From Gallionella sp. UBA4121 (lineage in GTDB: Bacteria; Pseudomonadota; Gammaproteobacteria; Burkholderiales; Gallionellaceae), in assembly GCA_002381565.1 (NCBI GenBank), contig DFWZ01000019.1, positions 1-34,596 of the forward strand: a stretch of DNA of 34,596 nt, given 5' to 3'. Below the pieces are notes generated by a model. It was not told where the DNA came from and searched no databases. It saw only the letters and a list, made by a program, of their open reading frames with translations. Below, piece by piece: positions 15,895 through 24,655 of the stretch. Position numbers and translations under genes: made by a program. Position 1 is the stretch's first letter, and every line of letters starts with the position of its first letter.

Positions 15895-15913
15895 CTCAGG
15901 ACTCAGGACTCAG
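15895..15913. repeat. Tandem 7-base repeat over the trmL stop codon
   Basis: The word ctcagga occurs 2.7 times in a row at 15895-15913. It covers the trmL stop codon and its last codons, so the final residues of TrmL (LSPES) are encoded by the repeat. Confidence 0.75.
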
Positions 15914-16372
15914 CATCCCTGTAAATCCGACCTGTCGCCATGCCTCAAATACGGCGACCGCCACCGTATTGGATAAATTCAGGCTGCGGTTGTCCGGCAG
16001 CATCGGCAGGCGAACTCGCTGCTCAGTCTTGAACTGGCTGAGCACCTCGTGCGGCAGGCCACGGCTCTCCGGGCCGAAAAGAAACGCATCCCCCGGCTGA
16101 TAGCTGACCTGATGGAAGGGGTGAGAGCCTTTGGTCGTGAGCGCGAATACGCGCGCAGCATCGAATGCCGACAGGCAATCCGTCAGATCGTCATGGACGC
16201 GCAGTTTTGCGAATTCGTGATAATCGAGGCCTGCACGGATGAGTTGCTTGTCCTCCAGTGTGAATCCGAGCGGCCTGATCAGGTGGAGCTGGGAGCCGGT
16301 GTTTGCACACAGACGGATGATATTGCCGGTGTTGGGCGGGATTTCGGGTTGGTACAGAATTACATGGAACAT
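15896..16372 (-). CDS. trmL: tRNA (cytidine(34)-2'-O)-methyltransferase
   Basis: A SPOUT-class methyltransferase that 2'-O-methylates position 34 of tRNA-Leu isoacceptors. The 158-residue length is standard for this stand-alone domain. Motifs: the N-terminal PEIPPNTGNIIRLCANTG, the central LFGPESRGLP and the knot segment LPMLPDNRSLNLSNTVAVAVFEAWRQ-type end, in which NRSLNLSN is the family hallmark. The C-terminal residues come from a tandem repeat. In E. coli trmL lies close to gpsA as well, so the neighbourhood is old, though a small unknown gene lies between them here. Confidence 0.95.
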   Translation of the reverse strand: MFHVILYQPEIPPNTGNIIRLCANTGSQLHLIRPLGFTLEDKQLIRAGLDYHEFAKLRVHDDLTDCLSAFDAARVFALTTKGSHPFHQVSYQPGDAFLFGPESRGLPHEVLSQFKTEQRVRLPMLPDNRSLNLSNTVAVAVFEAWRQVGFTGMLSPES

Positions 16373-16470
16373 AAATATTCGTTAAGTCTGGTCAGTAAAT
16401 GAAATAGCGGGGCGGCAGTGCAATGATAGCCCGATTTCTCTTAAGGCTTGCAGGGCGGTGGTGAGATTAA

Positions 16471-18726
16471 TCAATCTGGGCGTGCGGCATGCTGCATAGG
16501 ATCTGCAAAATAGCCAAAACGATTGCGCCCCCCGGCCTTGGCTACATACATGGCTTGATCTGCGTGGCGTAACAGCTTATCTGCATCAGGAGCGCTCTCA
16601 GAGTAGAGCGTGATGCCGATGCTGGCAGAAATATCGGCACTCTCGGCTCCCAACGTGAATGTCTGGCTTAGTTGGTTGATGATGTTTTGCGCGATCCTTT
16701 CAATCTGGAGCAGGTCGCTGAAGACCGGCAGAATAACGGTGAACTCATCGCCGCCCAGGCGGGCAACGGTATCTGCCTCACGTACACAGGCAGTGATGCG
16801 GCGCGCAGCCTCGATCAGCAACAAATCCCCCTTGTCGTGTCCCAGGGTATCGTTGATTTGCTTGAAATGATCGAGATCAATGAACAGCAGCGCCAGTTGG
16901 CATTCGGCCCGGTGCGCCTTTTTGATCTCCTGTTCCAGACGGTCGCGAAACAGGCGCCGGTTAGGCAATCCGGTCAATGTATCGAAATTGGCATACTGCC
17001 AGATTAACTCATCATTTTTTTTCTTCTGGGTAATGTCAGAAAACTGGGCGACATGTCGCAGGACGCTGCCATCTTCGCGGCGTATAAGGGTAATGTTCAG
17101 CCATTTGGCATAAAGCTCTCCATTCTTACGGCGATCCCACAACTCACCCTGCCAATGACCGCATGTCAGGATGGCATGCCACATTTGCCGATATAACTCA
17201 TCATCATGCTGCCCGGATTGCAATAGATCGGGACTTTGGCCCCTGATCTCAGCCAGTTCGTATCCGGTAATGCGGGTGAACGCCGGATTTACATCCACAA
17301 TCAGATTATGCTCATCTGTCACCATGATGGCCTCGGCGCTGTGCTGGTAAATTGAGGCAGCCAGGAGCATGGACGCTTCGTTCAGCTTGCGTGTGGTAAT
17401 GTCCTGCTCATACCCGGCAGTGCCTTCGATTTCACCACGGTCATTGATTACAGCTACTTTGACTGTCTGGTACCAGCATTGATTTCCGTCACTTGATCTG
17501 ATTTCCTCTCCTTGCCATTTCCCCCCGGTGGCCATTACAGATAGGTCTTCTGCACGGTATTTGTCTGAAAGTTCCTTGGGCCAGATTTCCGCGTCGGTCT
17601 TGCCAACCACATTAGCCGGATGTCCCAACCCTGCACGCTGAGCGTGAAGGTGGTTCACCGAGAGATAGCGCCCGTCGGTATCTTTGAGCCAAGCCGCGAA
17701 GGGCATGTTGTCGAGAATGGCATGCAGCTTGAGTTTGCTCAGCGCTAACTGCTGCTCCATTGCTTTGCGCTCCGTGATGTCGTGCACCACATAGAACAGC
17801 AATCTGGAATCGGCCATATCCACCGGCCACGAGTACACTTCGACCTCGCTGGTCAGGCAGGATGCCGTGCGTTGCTGCAACCGCCAGCAAATGACCCCAT
17901 CGCCGTGTTTTGGCAAGACATTCCTGTCGGGCACCGCATCCAGATCGGCAACAGTCATTTTCCGCAGTTGCTCTTCCGTATAGCCGTAAAATTCACAGGC
18001 CACACTATTGGCGTCAACGATATGCCCTCCCTGCGGATCGATCAGCATCATCGGGATTTTTGCACTGGCGAACAATGATTTGTATCGTTCGCTGCGGATT
18101 GATTTTTCAGTTGCACGTATCAGTAAGTTGAACGACTGGCTGGTGTTTCGTGCAATCGAAAATAATGCCAGACTAAAAATTACCAGCATAGGGATCAAAC
18201 CGGCAAACAGCCAGTGCCCTTCGCCACCAGAGCCCGCTTCCCAGGCCAGTCTTGTCAGCGTGAGCGAACTAACCGGTATGAAGAAGGCCATGAAAGCCGG
18301 GAAATAAACACTCCAGGAGACAGCAGATCCTGCCATCATTCCGACCAGCATGCATAGAATGAATACCTGATGTACCAGCGAAGCTGCCGGGAAGAGCACC
18401 CATGCCGCCGCACCCCATGCCAGGCCGGAGGGGAGCGCCCCCCAAAAAATCACTCGTTTCCAGTTCTCAAGATGACTGGACTTGTCCGGGTCGCGCCGAT
18501 AGCGAACAAGGAAAAAGAATCGGGTCAAAGTAATGGCAAAGACAGTCAGCAACCAGCCTGACAATTGGCTTGCGGCCACAACAGGCCAGAGGTAAATCAC
18601 TGCGATGCTCGGGATAGCGATGTTGGTGAATAAAACAGATTTTGTGCGCGTAAATAGTGCATCTACCTGCGCCATCTCAATGCAGTGATTTGTTTCGTAT
18701 TCTTGCTGTTGAAACAGGCTTTTCAT
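16471..18726 (-). CDS. Membrane sensor diguanylate cyclase (PAS-PAS-PAS-GGDEF)
   Basis: A 751-residue enzyme that should make cyclic di-GMP from two GTP. It has about six N-terminal membrane segments (25-205), three PAS-type sensor domains (about 220-340, 345-465 and 470-595) and a C-terminal GGDEF domain (about 600-745). The active site GGDEF is intact at 658-662, with a product-inhibition I-site RxxD (READ) exactly five residues before it. There is no EAL domain. The ATG at 18726 is chosen; a TTG nine codons upstream is possible, and neither has a good ribosome site. It is monocistronic between trmL and comF. Its signal is unknown: no haem or flavin residues can be assigned in the PAS domains. 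Confidence 0.92.
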   Translation of the reverse strand: MKSLFQQQEYETNHCIEMAQVDALFTRTKSVLFTNIAIPSIAVIYLWPVVAASQLSGWLLTVFAITLTRFFFLVRYRRDPDKSSHLENWKRVIFWGALPSGLAWGAAAWVLFPAASLVHQVFILCMLVGMMAGSAVSWSVYFPAFMAFFIPVSSLTLTRLAWEAGSGGEGHWLFAGLIPMLVIFSLALFSIARNTSQSFNLLIRATEKSIRSERYKSLFASAKIPMMLIDPQGGHIVDANSVACEFYGYTEEQLRKMTVADLDAVPDRNVLPKHGDGVICWRLQQRTASCLTSEVEVYSWPVDMADSRLLFYVVHDITERKAMEQQLALSKLKLHAILDNMPFAAWLKDTDGRYLSVNHLHAQRAGLGHPANVVGKTDAEIWPKELSDKYRAEDLSVMATGGKWQGEEIRSSDGNQCWYQTVKVAVINDRGEIEGTAGYEQDITTRKLNEASMLLAASIYQHSAEAIMVTDEHNLIVDVNPAFTRITGYELAEIRGQSPDLLQSGQHDDELYRQMWHAILTCGHWQGELWDRRKNGELYAKWLNITLIRREDGSVLRHVAQFSDITQKKKNDELIWQYANFDTLTGLPNRRLFRDRLEQEIKKAHRAECQLALLFIDLDHFKQINDTLGHDKGDLLLIEAARRITACVREADTVARLGGDEFTVILPVFSDLLQIERIAQNIINQLSQTFTLGAESADISASIGITLYSESAPDADKLLRHADQAMYVAKAGGRNRFGYFADPMQHAARPD

Positions 18727-19112
18727 GCTGAAATCAGGACGGCAGCCTGCCAATTACAGCGTGATTCAGGGCGCTGCTGGTCAATCCAGCGGCTCGCTGG
18801 CGAAGACAGTGCAATTTCCCGCTTTGCTGCAGCAGCAACGTTGTCAAATTTCATTCGGCTGGCACACAATCTATGCGCAACCGTCAGGAAGATCGATATT
18901 CGTTTCATTTGCAAAGCCCGGTAATTTGTTCGCAACCGCCATAAACATGAAGTTCCGGCAAGCGAGGCTGAACGAACCCTACTACTTTACTGCACTAATA
19001 CTACTACTTTTTTATACTTAGTAAACCACAACGCATATATATCGGTTCATTGACTTCGCCGGACTAATCAGGATAAGCAAGCCAGCGTCGGACAATGATG
19101 GTGTTCGAGAGA
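18727..19112. other. Gene-free stretch of about 390 bases
   Basis: No convincing gene on either strand. The side next to the GGDEF gene probably holds its promoter, but I cannot place -35/-10 boxes with confidence. The only clear structure is a 10-base direct repeat, ctactacttt, at 18979-18988 and 19001-19010, start to start 22 bases, the second copy running into six T and an AT-rich segment. That is about two helical turns, a spacing seen for tandem regulator sites. The stretch also includes the 3' side of comF. Confidence 0.5.
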
Positions 19113-19826
19113 TCAATACTGGTGCGGTAAGCTCCTGGCTATCACCCAGGCACTGATTTCGCGTGCCCCCCGTTGTTTGACTGTCAAAGCCAGCGCGTTC
19201 ATGCTGGCTCCGGTGGTCAATACGTCATCGACCAGTGCGACATGTTTACCGGATAAATCCATGTCGCAGGCAAACGCGCCCCGCATGTTTTTACTGCGCT
19301 CTTTCCAGGGGAGAGAAGTTTGCGACGGTGTGTCGCGCAGCCGATGGCAGGCTCGGTTCAAGAGCGGCAAGTCGAGTGATTTGGCAAGAGGCGCTGCGAT
19401 CAGCTGTGCCTGATTGAAACCACGACTCTGCAGCTTGGCCGGATGCAGTGGCATCGCAATGACATAATCCGGCAGGTTGGACTTGTCTATGCGTAGCAAT
19501 AGTTTTTCCGCAAATATCCGCGCCAGCGCGAGTTGTTCCCTGTACTTCATTGCCTGGATCAGGCGGTCTACCGGAAAATGGTAGCCGAATACCGCGATCG
19601 TGCGGGTAAATGCGGGCGGCTTTGTCAAACAATGCCCGCATATCTCACCCCGTGGTGTGGGCCGCGCGCAGACCGGGCAATGCGGCGTGTTGAGATAGGG
19701 CATGGACGCGTCGCAAGCTTCGCACCATATGCCGTCATGACTCATGCTGCCGCATAACACGCAGGGTTGAGCGGGCAGCTTAAATTTTGAGCTGATGTTC
19801 AGCTTCGGGCGCTTGAAAATTGACAA
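19113..19826 (-). CDS. comF: ComF family protein (phosphoribosyltransferase-like)
   Basis: A 237-residue protein, GntX/ComFC type, implicated in DNA uptake or use of DNA as nutrient in other bacteria. The N-terminal zinc-finger part contains four Cys pairs (CVLC, CEAC, CPVC, CGHC); the C-terminal part is a PRTase fold with the PRPP loop VALVDDVLTTGAS and the upstream SRGFNQAQLIA helix. The start is a TTG with AAAGG eight bases upstream; the first in-frame ATG would remove the first zinc pair. It is divergent from bioB with 57 bases between. In E. coli the homologue gntX sits next to bioH, so the link to biotin genes is old. Confidence 0.92.
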   Translation of the reverse strand: MSIFKRPKLNISSKFKLPAQPCVLCGSMSHDGIWCEACDASMPYLNTPHCPVCARPTPRGEICGHCLTKPPAFTRTIAVFGYHFPVDRLIQAMKYREQLALARIFAEKLLLRIDKSNLPDYVIAMPLHPAKLQSRGFNQAQLIAAPLAKSLDLPLLNRACHRLRDTPSQTSLPWKERSKNMRGAFACDMDLSGKHVALVDDVLTTGASMNALALTVKQRGAREISAWVIARSLPHQY

Positions 19827-19883
19827 GGCATAGGCCTTTCCACGATGATGTGCGGCTGCTACTTACCATCATACCCGCTAAAC

Positions 19884-20879
19884 ATGAACACCCAGACGAT
19901 TGCATTTCACCAGCCTGTTAAAAAATCCATCGCCCCGCAACGCCTCTCCGTTGATGAGGTGGAAGCCTTGTTCAGACTGCCGTTTGCCGATTTGCTGTAC
20001 CGCGCGCAGCAGGTACACCGCGAACATTTTGATCCGAATCAGGTGCAACTCTCCACGCTGTTGTCTATCAAGACGGGCGGATGTTCGGAGGATTGCGGCT
20101 ATTGCCCGCAATCCGCGTTCCATTCGACGGATGTGGAAGACCGGAAAATGCTGGAGCTCGATGAAGTGGTGAAAGCCGCTCGCGCTGCACAACAGGCAGG
20201 CGCGGATCGTTTTTGCATGGGCGCTGCCTGGCGCGAGCCGTCAGATGCGGATATGTTGAGTGTGGTTGAGATGGTCAAGGCCGTGCGCGGCCTCGGGATG
20301 GAAACCTGCGCCACGCTGGGGATGCTCAACGACGAGCAGACTGAGCAATTGAAAGCGGCGGGTCTCGATTATTACAACCACAATCTGGACACGTCTCCTG
20401 AGTTTTACGGCGACATCATCAGTACCCGCGACTATCAGGACAGGCTGGACACACTGGAGCGGGTGCGCCGCGCCGGCATGCATGTGTGCAGCGGCGGCAT
20501 TGTAGGTCTGGGTGAGGATATCACGCAACGCGCAGGCCTCATTGCGCAACTGGCGAACCTGGAACCCTACCCTGAAAGCGTTCCTATAAACAACCTGGTC
20601 AAGGTGGAAGGCACGCCGCTGGCAGATCAGGCCGATCTTGATCCGCTGGATTTTGTCCGCACCATCGCGGTGGCGCGCATCACCATGCCGACCGCACGCG
20701 TGCGGTTATCCGCAGGACGGCAGCAAATGTCAGAGGCGATTCAGGCCCTGTGTTTCCTGGCGGGCGCCAATTCGATTTTTTATGGTGAGCAATTGCTGAC
20801 CACCGGCAATCCGGAAGTGGCGCGTGACCGGGCATTGCTCGACAAGCTCGGCATGTATCCGTTCGCCGAGATACATTAG
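19884..20879 (+). CDS. bioB: Biotin synthase
   Basis: A radical SAM enzyme that inserts sulfur into dethiobiotin in the last step of biotin synthesis. The 331-residue protein has the [4Fe-4S] motif CxxxCxxC at C67, C71, C74 (CSEDCGYC), the YNHNLDTS segment and the C-terminal SAGRQQM region with the arginine that touches the [2Fe-2S] cluster. The ATG at 19884 is preferred because the product then matches family length; an upstream start at 19845 lies in the divergent promoter region. First gene of the bio cluster, with 178 bases of repeat-rich spacer before bioF. Confidence 0.97.
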   Translation: MNTQTIAFHQPVKKSIAPQRLSVDEVEALFRLPFADLLYRAQQVHREHFDPNQVQLSTLLSIKTGGCSEDCGYCPQSAFHSTDVEDRKMLELDEVVKAARAAQQAGADRFCMGAAWREPSDADMLSVVEMVKAVRGLGMETCATLGMLNDEQTEQLKAAGLDYYNHNLDTSPEFYGDIISTRDYQDRLDTLERVRRAGMHVCSGGIVGLGEDITQRAGLIAQLANLEPYPESVPINNLVKVEGTPLADQADLDPLDFVRTIAVARITMPTARVRLSAGRQQMSEAIQALCFLAGANSIFYGEQLLTTGNPEVARDRALLDKLGMYPFAEIH

Positions 20880-20881
20880 TT

Positions 20882-21030
20882 TTCACGCGGAGACGCAGAG
20901 AAAACCACAATATAACTAACTATAAAAACCAGACTCATCCATATGAAATAGATCGTATATTTAATATTTCAAAAGTTTATTTCTGGTTTTTTTCCTGGTT
21001 TTCTCTGCGTTCTCCGCGCATCCGCGTGAG
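20882..21030. repeat. Large nested inverted repeat between bioB and bioF
   Basis: Outer arms 20882-20907 and 20996-21030 are near reverse complements (ttcacgcggagacgcagaga on the left; the right arm carries short insertions). An inner pair, aaaaaccag at 20924-20932 and ctggttttt at 20983-20991, is exact. The centre is AT-rich. The element fills most of the bioB-bioF gap and could fold into a long RNA stem, with effects on transcript stability or read-through in the bio operon. Confidence 0.8.
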
Positions 21031-21057
21031 TCCCCGAGTTTTTATGGCTGACAATTT

Positions 21058-22215
21058 ATGCCTTTTTCAGAACTACAACTTCAACTCGACGAGCGCGCAG
21101 CACAAGGGTTGCTGCGGTCGCGGCGCACCGTATCCGGCCCGCAAGCACCACAACTGGTGGTGGACGGCAAACCGTACCTGTCTTTTTGCAGCAATGACTA
21201 TCTGGGGCTTGCCAGTCACCCGCAACTCATTCAAGCGTTGGGGCAGGGTGCTGAGCGCTATGGAGTCGGCGCGGGTGCGGCGCATCTGGTGAGCGGTCAC
21301 GGTGCCGCACATGAACAACTGGAATTTGAACTGGCGGCGTTCGTCGGCAAGCCTGCCGCACTGCTGTTTTCCACCGGTTATATGGCGAATCTAGGCGTAG
21401 TGCAGGCACTGACAGGTCGCGGGGATACGGTTTTCGCCGACAAGCTCAATCACGCCTCACTGAATGACGCGATGTTGCTGTCGCGCGCCACTGTGCGACG
21501 CTATCGCCATAACGACATGGCGCAGCTCGCCATCATGCTGGGCCAGACAAAACACGGCCGCAAACTGATCTGCACCGATGCGGTATTCAGCATGGATGGC
21601 GACATGGCACCGTTGCAGGCGTTACATGACTTGTGCGAGGCGCATGACGCCTGGTTGCTGATAGATGATGCGCACGGCTTCGGCGTGTTGGGCGCTCAGG
21701 GGCGCGGATCGCTTAGCTCTGTTGGCATAAATTCAAAGCGCATCATCTGCATGGCGACGCTGGGCAAGGCCGCCGGGGTGTCCGGTGCATTTGTGGCAGC
21801 AGAGCAGGTCGTGATAGATACTCTGATCAATAACGCGCGCAGCTACGTTTACACCACGGCTACCCCGCCCGCCTTGTCCGTCGCACTTCTGGAGAGTTTG
21901 CGGCTGATTGCCGGGGGTGAGGAACGCCGCGCACATTTGCAAAACCTGATAGCGCAGTTGCGGGCTGGTCTTAAAGGGCTGCCCTGGGCGTTGATGGAAT
22001 CGGATACGGCGATACAGCCGTTGCTGGTAGGTGAAAATCAGGCAGCGCTGAATCTGAGCATGGCGTTACAGGAACGCGGTATCTGGGTTGCGGCGATCAG
22101 GCCACCCACCGTCGCGGCGGGTACAGCGCGGTTGCGTATCACCTTGTCTGCTGCGCACAGCACCGCCGATGTCGATCGTTTGCTGGAGGCCTTGCATGAG
22201 CTTGCACGTCGATAG
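21058..22215 (+). CDS. bioF: 8-amino-7-oxononanoate synthase
   Basis: A PLP enzyme of 385 residues that condenses pimeloyl-ACP (or CoA) with alanine to form 8-amino-7-oxononanoate. It has the substrate-binding SNDYLGLASHP, the cofactor-binding DDAHGFGVLG and the Schiff-base lysine K237 in MATLGKAAG. The family length is normal. There is no clear Shine-Dalgarno before the ATG; a repeat element ends 27 bases upstream. The end overlaps bioH by 20 bases. Confidence 0.96.
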   Translation: MPFSELQLQLDERAAQGLLRSRRTVSGPQAPQLVVDGKPYLSFCSNDYLGLASHPQLIQALGQGAERYGVGAGAAHLVSGHGAAHEQLEFELAAFVGKPAALLFSTGYMANLGVVQALTGRGDTVFADKLNHASLNDAMLLSRATVRRYRHNDMAQLAIMLGQTKHGRKLICTDAVFSMDGDMAPLQALHDLCEAHDAWLLIDDAHGFGVLGAQGRGSLSSVGINSKRIICMATLGKAAGVSGAFVAAEQVVIDTLINNARSYVYTTATPPALSVALLESLRLIAGGEERRAHLQNLIAQLRAGLKGLPWALMESDTAIQPLLVGENQAALNLSMALQERGIWVAAIRPPTVAAGTARLRITLSAAHSTADVDRLLEALHELARR

Positions 22216-23005
22216 GTACGCAGGGGAGGGTGAGCCGCTGTTGTTTATTCACGGCTGGGGCATGCATGGCGGGATGTGGGGCGGAGTGCCGGAAAAGTTG
22301 GCGGCGCATTTTCGGGTTTCGGCAGTGGATTTGCCCGGACATGGATATAGTGCGGTAAGTGGTCAGTCGGGAGTAGTCAGTCGTGAGCGTGACGCAGCAC
22401 TCACCACTAACTACCTTGACTCCATTGTTGATGAACTTGCCACACAGTTCAACGAGCCGCTGACGGTCTGCGGCTGGTCGCTGGGCGGGCAGGTGGCATT
22501 GCGCTGGGCGATACGATATCCGGAGCAGGTGAACCGCCTGGTGCTGGTATCCTCCACGCCCTGTTTTGTGCAGCAGGCCGACTGGCTCTGCGCGATGGAT
22601 GAACCGACGCTGGCGGCTTTTTCTGCTGCCTTGCAGCAGGATTACGCATCGACCTTGCGCCGATTCCTGGCGCTGCAAGTGCGTGGCAGCGAACAGGAGC
22701 GCGAACTTTTGCTGGCGCTGCGTCATAGCCTGATGAGTCGCGGTGAGCCTGATCTGGCGGCACTGCAATCGGGGCTTGAAATACTGCGCGATGTCGATTT
22801 GCGTGCCGCCTTGCCGGGGATTTGCCAGCCAACTCTTGTGATCGCGGGAGTCCGCGATACGCTCACGCCGCTGCCCGCCTCGCAATACCTGGCTGCGAAA
22901 TTGCCAGCCGCAAGGCTGGCAGCCATCAGTGGCGCGGCGCATGCGCCGTTTCTGTCGCATTCTGAAGAATTTGTAAAACACGTAGCGGAATTTTTGCATG
23001 AATGA
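22196..23005 (+). CDS. bioH: Pimeloyl-ACP methyl ester esterase with repeat-derived insert
   Basis: An alpha/beta hydrolase of 269 residues that removes the methyl group of pimeloyl-ACP methyl ester, closing the BioC/BioH route to pimelate. The triad is visible: S95 in GWSLGG, D221 in GVRDTLTP and H249 in GAAHAP. The ATG at 22196 lies inside the end of bioF and gives the expected start before LLFIHGWGMHGG. Odd feature: between GHG (48-50) and the nucleophile elbow there is an extra segment (about 53-70, SGQSGVVSRERDAAL) encoded by a palindromic repeat at 22362-22414. The spacing from Ser to Asp and His is close to E. coli BioH (S82, D207, H235), whereas Ser itself is 13 residues later. The insert keeps the frame. 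Confidence 0.92.
   Translation: MSLHVDRYAGEGEPLLFIHGWGMHGGMWGGVPEKLAAHFRVSAVDLPGHGYSAVSGQSGVVSRERDAALTTNYLDSIVDELATQFNEPLTVCGWSLGGQVALRWAIRYPEQVNRLVLVSSTPCFVQQADWLCAMDEPTLAAFSAALQQDYASTLRRFLALQVRGSEQERELLLALRHSLMSRGEPDLAALQSGLEILRDVDLRAALPGICQPTLVIAGVRDTLTPLPASQYLAAKLPAARLAAISGAAHAPFLSHSEEFVKHVAEFLHE
22362..22414. repeat. Palindromic 7-base-word repeat inside bioH
   Basis: Hairpin arms 22373-22389 and 22398-22414 pair over 17 bases with three mismatches, two of them wobble-compatible in RNA, around an 8-base loop. The left side is a 14-base tandem: gtcagtc recurs at 22362 and 22376. It lies fully inside the reading frame and adds residues to BioH. Confidence 0.8.
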
Positions 23006-23870
23006 ATTTGTGATAGACAAGAAGATGATGCGCCGGTCTTTCTCCCGGGCTGCAGCGGGTTATGACGCGACGGCGGTATTGCAGCGCGAAGTGTGCACGC
23101 GCATGCTCGAACGCCTCGACTACATCAAGATGAAGCCTGCACGCCTGCTCGATGCGGGCAGCGGCACGGGCTGGGGCGGGCGGCAGTTGGCTGCAAAATA
23201 TCCCGATGCACAGATCATCGCCCTGGATATTGCCATCGGCATGTTGCAGACTGCGCAGAGCCGTTCGGGCTGGTGGAAAAAACTGTTTGGGGGCGGACGG
23301 CAGATGGCGGTGTGCGGCGATGTGGAGGCTTTGCCTTTGGCGCCGAACAGCATCGAGATGGTATGGTCGAACCTGGCCGTGCAGTGGTGCAATGATTTGC
23401 CGGCGACCTTCGTCGAGTTGCACCGCGTACTGAAGGTGGAAGGATTGCTGATGTTCAGTACTTTGGGCCCAGATACCCTGAAGGAATTACGGCTGGCATT
23501 CAATGGTGTGGACGGTCACAATCATCTGAACCGTTTCGCAGACATGCACGACGTAGGCGATATGCTGGTGCAGGCGGGTTTTTCCGAACCGGTGATGGAC
23601 ATGGAGTACATGACGCTGACCTATGATGACGTGCGCGGCGTGTTGCAGGATCTCAGAGGCATCGGTGCTCATAATGCCACCCAGGGGCGCGGTCAGGGGC
23701 TGATGGGAAAAAATGCCTTTGCCCTCCTGCTGGAAAACTATGAAAAATTGCGCCGCGAGGGCAAGTTGCCTGCCACTTACGAAATAGTCTATGGTCACGC
23801 CTGGAAGCCGCAGCCGCGCGTCACCCGCGATGGCGCTGCGATTATCAAGACATCGTTCAGGGTGAAATGA
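22998..23870 (+). CDS. bioC: Malonyl-ACP O-methyltransferase
   Basis: An SAM-dependent enzyme of 290 residues that methylates malonyl-ACP so that it can enter fatty acid elongation toward pimelate. The SAM loop LLDAGSGTGWGG is near 50-61, the following acidic ALDIAIGML and the family segment NLAVQWCND are present. It overlaps bioH by 8 bases and bioD by 4 bases, so these genes are co-translated. The presence of both bioC and bioH defines the E. coli-type pimelate route. Confidence 0.95.
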   Translation: MNEFVIDKKMMRRSFSRAAAGYDATAVLQREVCTRMLERLDYIKMKPARLLDAGSGTGWGGRQLAAKYPDAQIIALDIAIGMLQTAQSRSGWWKKLFGGGRQMAVCGDVEALPLAPNSIEMVWSNLAVQWCNDLPATFVELHRVLKVEGLLMFSTLGPDTLKELRLAFNGVDGHNHLNRFADMHDVGDMLVQAGFSEPVMDMEYMTLTYDDVRGVLQDLRGIGAHNATQGRGQGLMGKNAFALLLENYEKLRREGKLPATYEIVYGHAWKPQPRVTRDGAAIIKTSFRVK

Positions 23871-24538
23871 ACTACTTTATAACAGGTACCGATACTGATG
23901 TCGGCAAGACGCTGATCTGTTGCGCGCTGCTGCATGGCTTTGCCGTGCAGGGACATCGCGTGGTCGGGTTCAAGCCGGTGGCTTCCGGGTGCGATGACAA
24001 CGGGCATAACGACGATGCCATGCGTTTGCGTGCTGCCGGCAATGTACAGGCCAGTTATGGTCAGATCAACCCCTATTGTTTTGCACAGGCTGTTGCACCG
24101 CATCTGGCGGCAAAGTTCGTTGGCATCGACATCAATCTGGATCGGATAACTCAATCCTACCGTGAGCTGGCGGCGCAAGCGGATGTGGTCATTGTGGAAG
24201 GCGCGGGCGGATATCAGGTGCCGTTAAATGGTCATCAGAACATCGCCGATTTGGCAATGCAGCTGGAGCTGCCGGTCATCCTGGTGGTCGGCATGCGGTT
24301 AGGCTGCATCAATCACGCGCTGCTGACGGCGGAATCCATCAGCGCCTCTGGACTGAGGCTGGCCAGCTGGGTGGCGAACGTGGTGGACGGGCAAATGGCA
24401 ATGCTGGCTGAAAATATCGCTGCCTTGCAGCAGCGCCTCCAGGCGCCGCTGCTGGGTGTGGTGCCCTATTATCCGGATGGGCCTGATGCGCGCGAGGTTG
24501 CGGCAAAGCTGGATTTGCAGTTGCTGGAGCAGGCATGA
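23867..24538 (+). CDS. bioD: Dethiobiotin synthetase
   Basis: An ATP-dependent carboxylase of 223 residues that closes the ureido ring of dethiobiotin. The P-loop GTDTDVGKT lies at 7-15, VEGAGGYQVPL matches the switch region, and the length is normal. It is the last gene of the bio cluster. bioA, needed to make the diamino substrate, is not in this window and must lie elsewhere. Confidence 0.95.
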   Translation: MNYFITGTDTDVGKTLICCALLHGFAVQGHRVVGFKPVASGCDDNGHNDDAMRLRAAGNVQASYGQINPYCFAQAVAPHLAAKFVGIDINLDRITQSYRELAAQADVVIVEGAGGYQVPLNGHQNIADLAMQLELPVILVVGMRLGCINHALLTAESISASGLRLASWVANVVDGQMAMLAENIAALQQRLQAPLLGVVPYYPDGPDAREVAAKLDLQLLEQA

Positions 24539-24610
24539 GGCATGGCGCGGCTCGGCACAGTAGTGCTCAGGCTTGTCAGATCATGGGTGTTTCGAAGCAC
24601 CGGATGTTAT

Positions 24611-24643
24611 GATAAGCGCCAGCCTGAACATGGGCTGCTTATC
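24611..24643 (+). promoter_or_regulatory. Leader hairpin before the response regulator gene
   Basis: Stem gataagc (24611-24617) with gcttatc (24637-24643), then a 3-base bulge and a second stem agcc/ggct (24621-24624 with 24633-24636), loop of 8. The hairpin ends right at the G-rich ribosome site (24644-24653) of the ATG at 24656, so it could modulate translation. This is a structural inference only. Confidence 0.5.
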
Positions 24644-24655
24644 CGGGGGGAGAGT

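Noticed and set aside
22139..23020. A 293-codon open frame on the - strand opposite bioH
   Set aside because: Arg/Gln-rich shadow of bioH, without recognisable domains; the + strand frame has the full catalytic triad.
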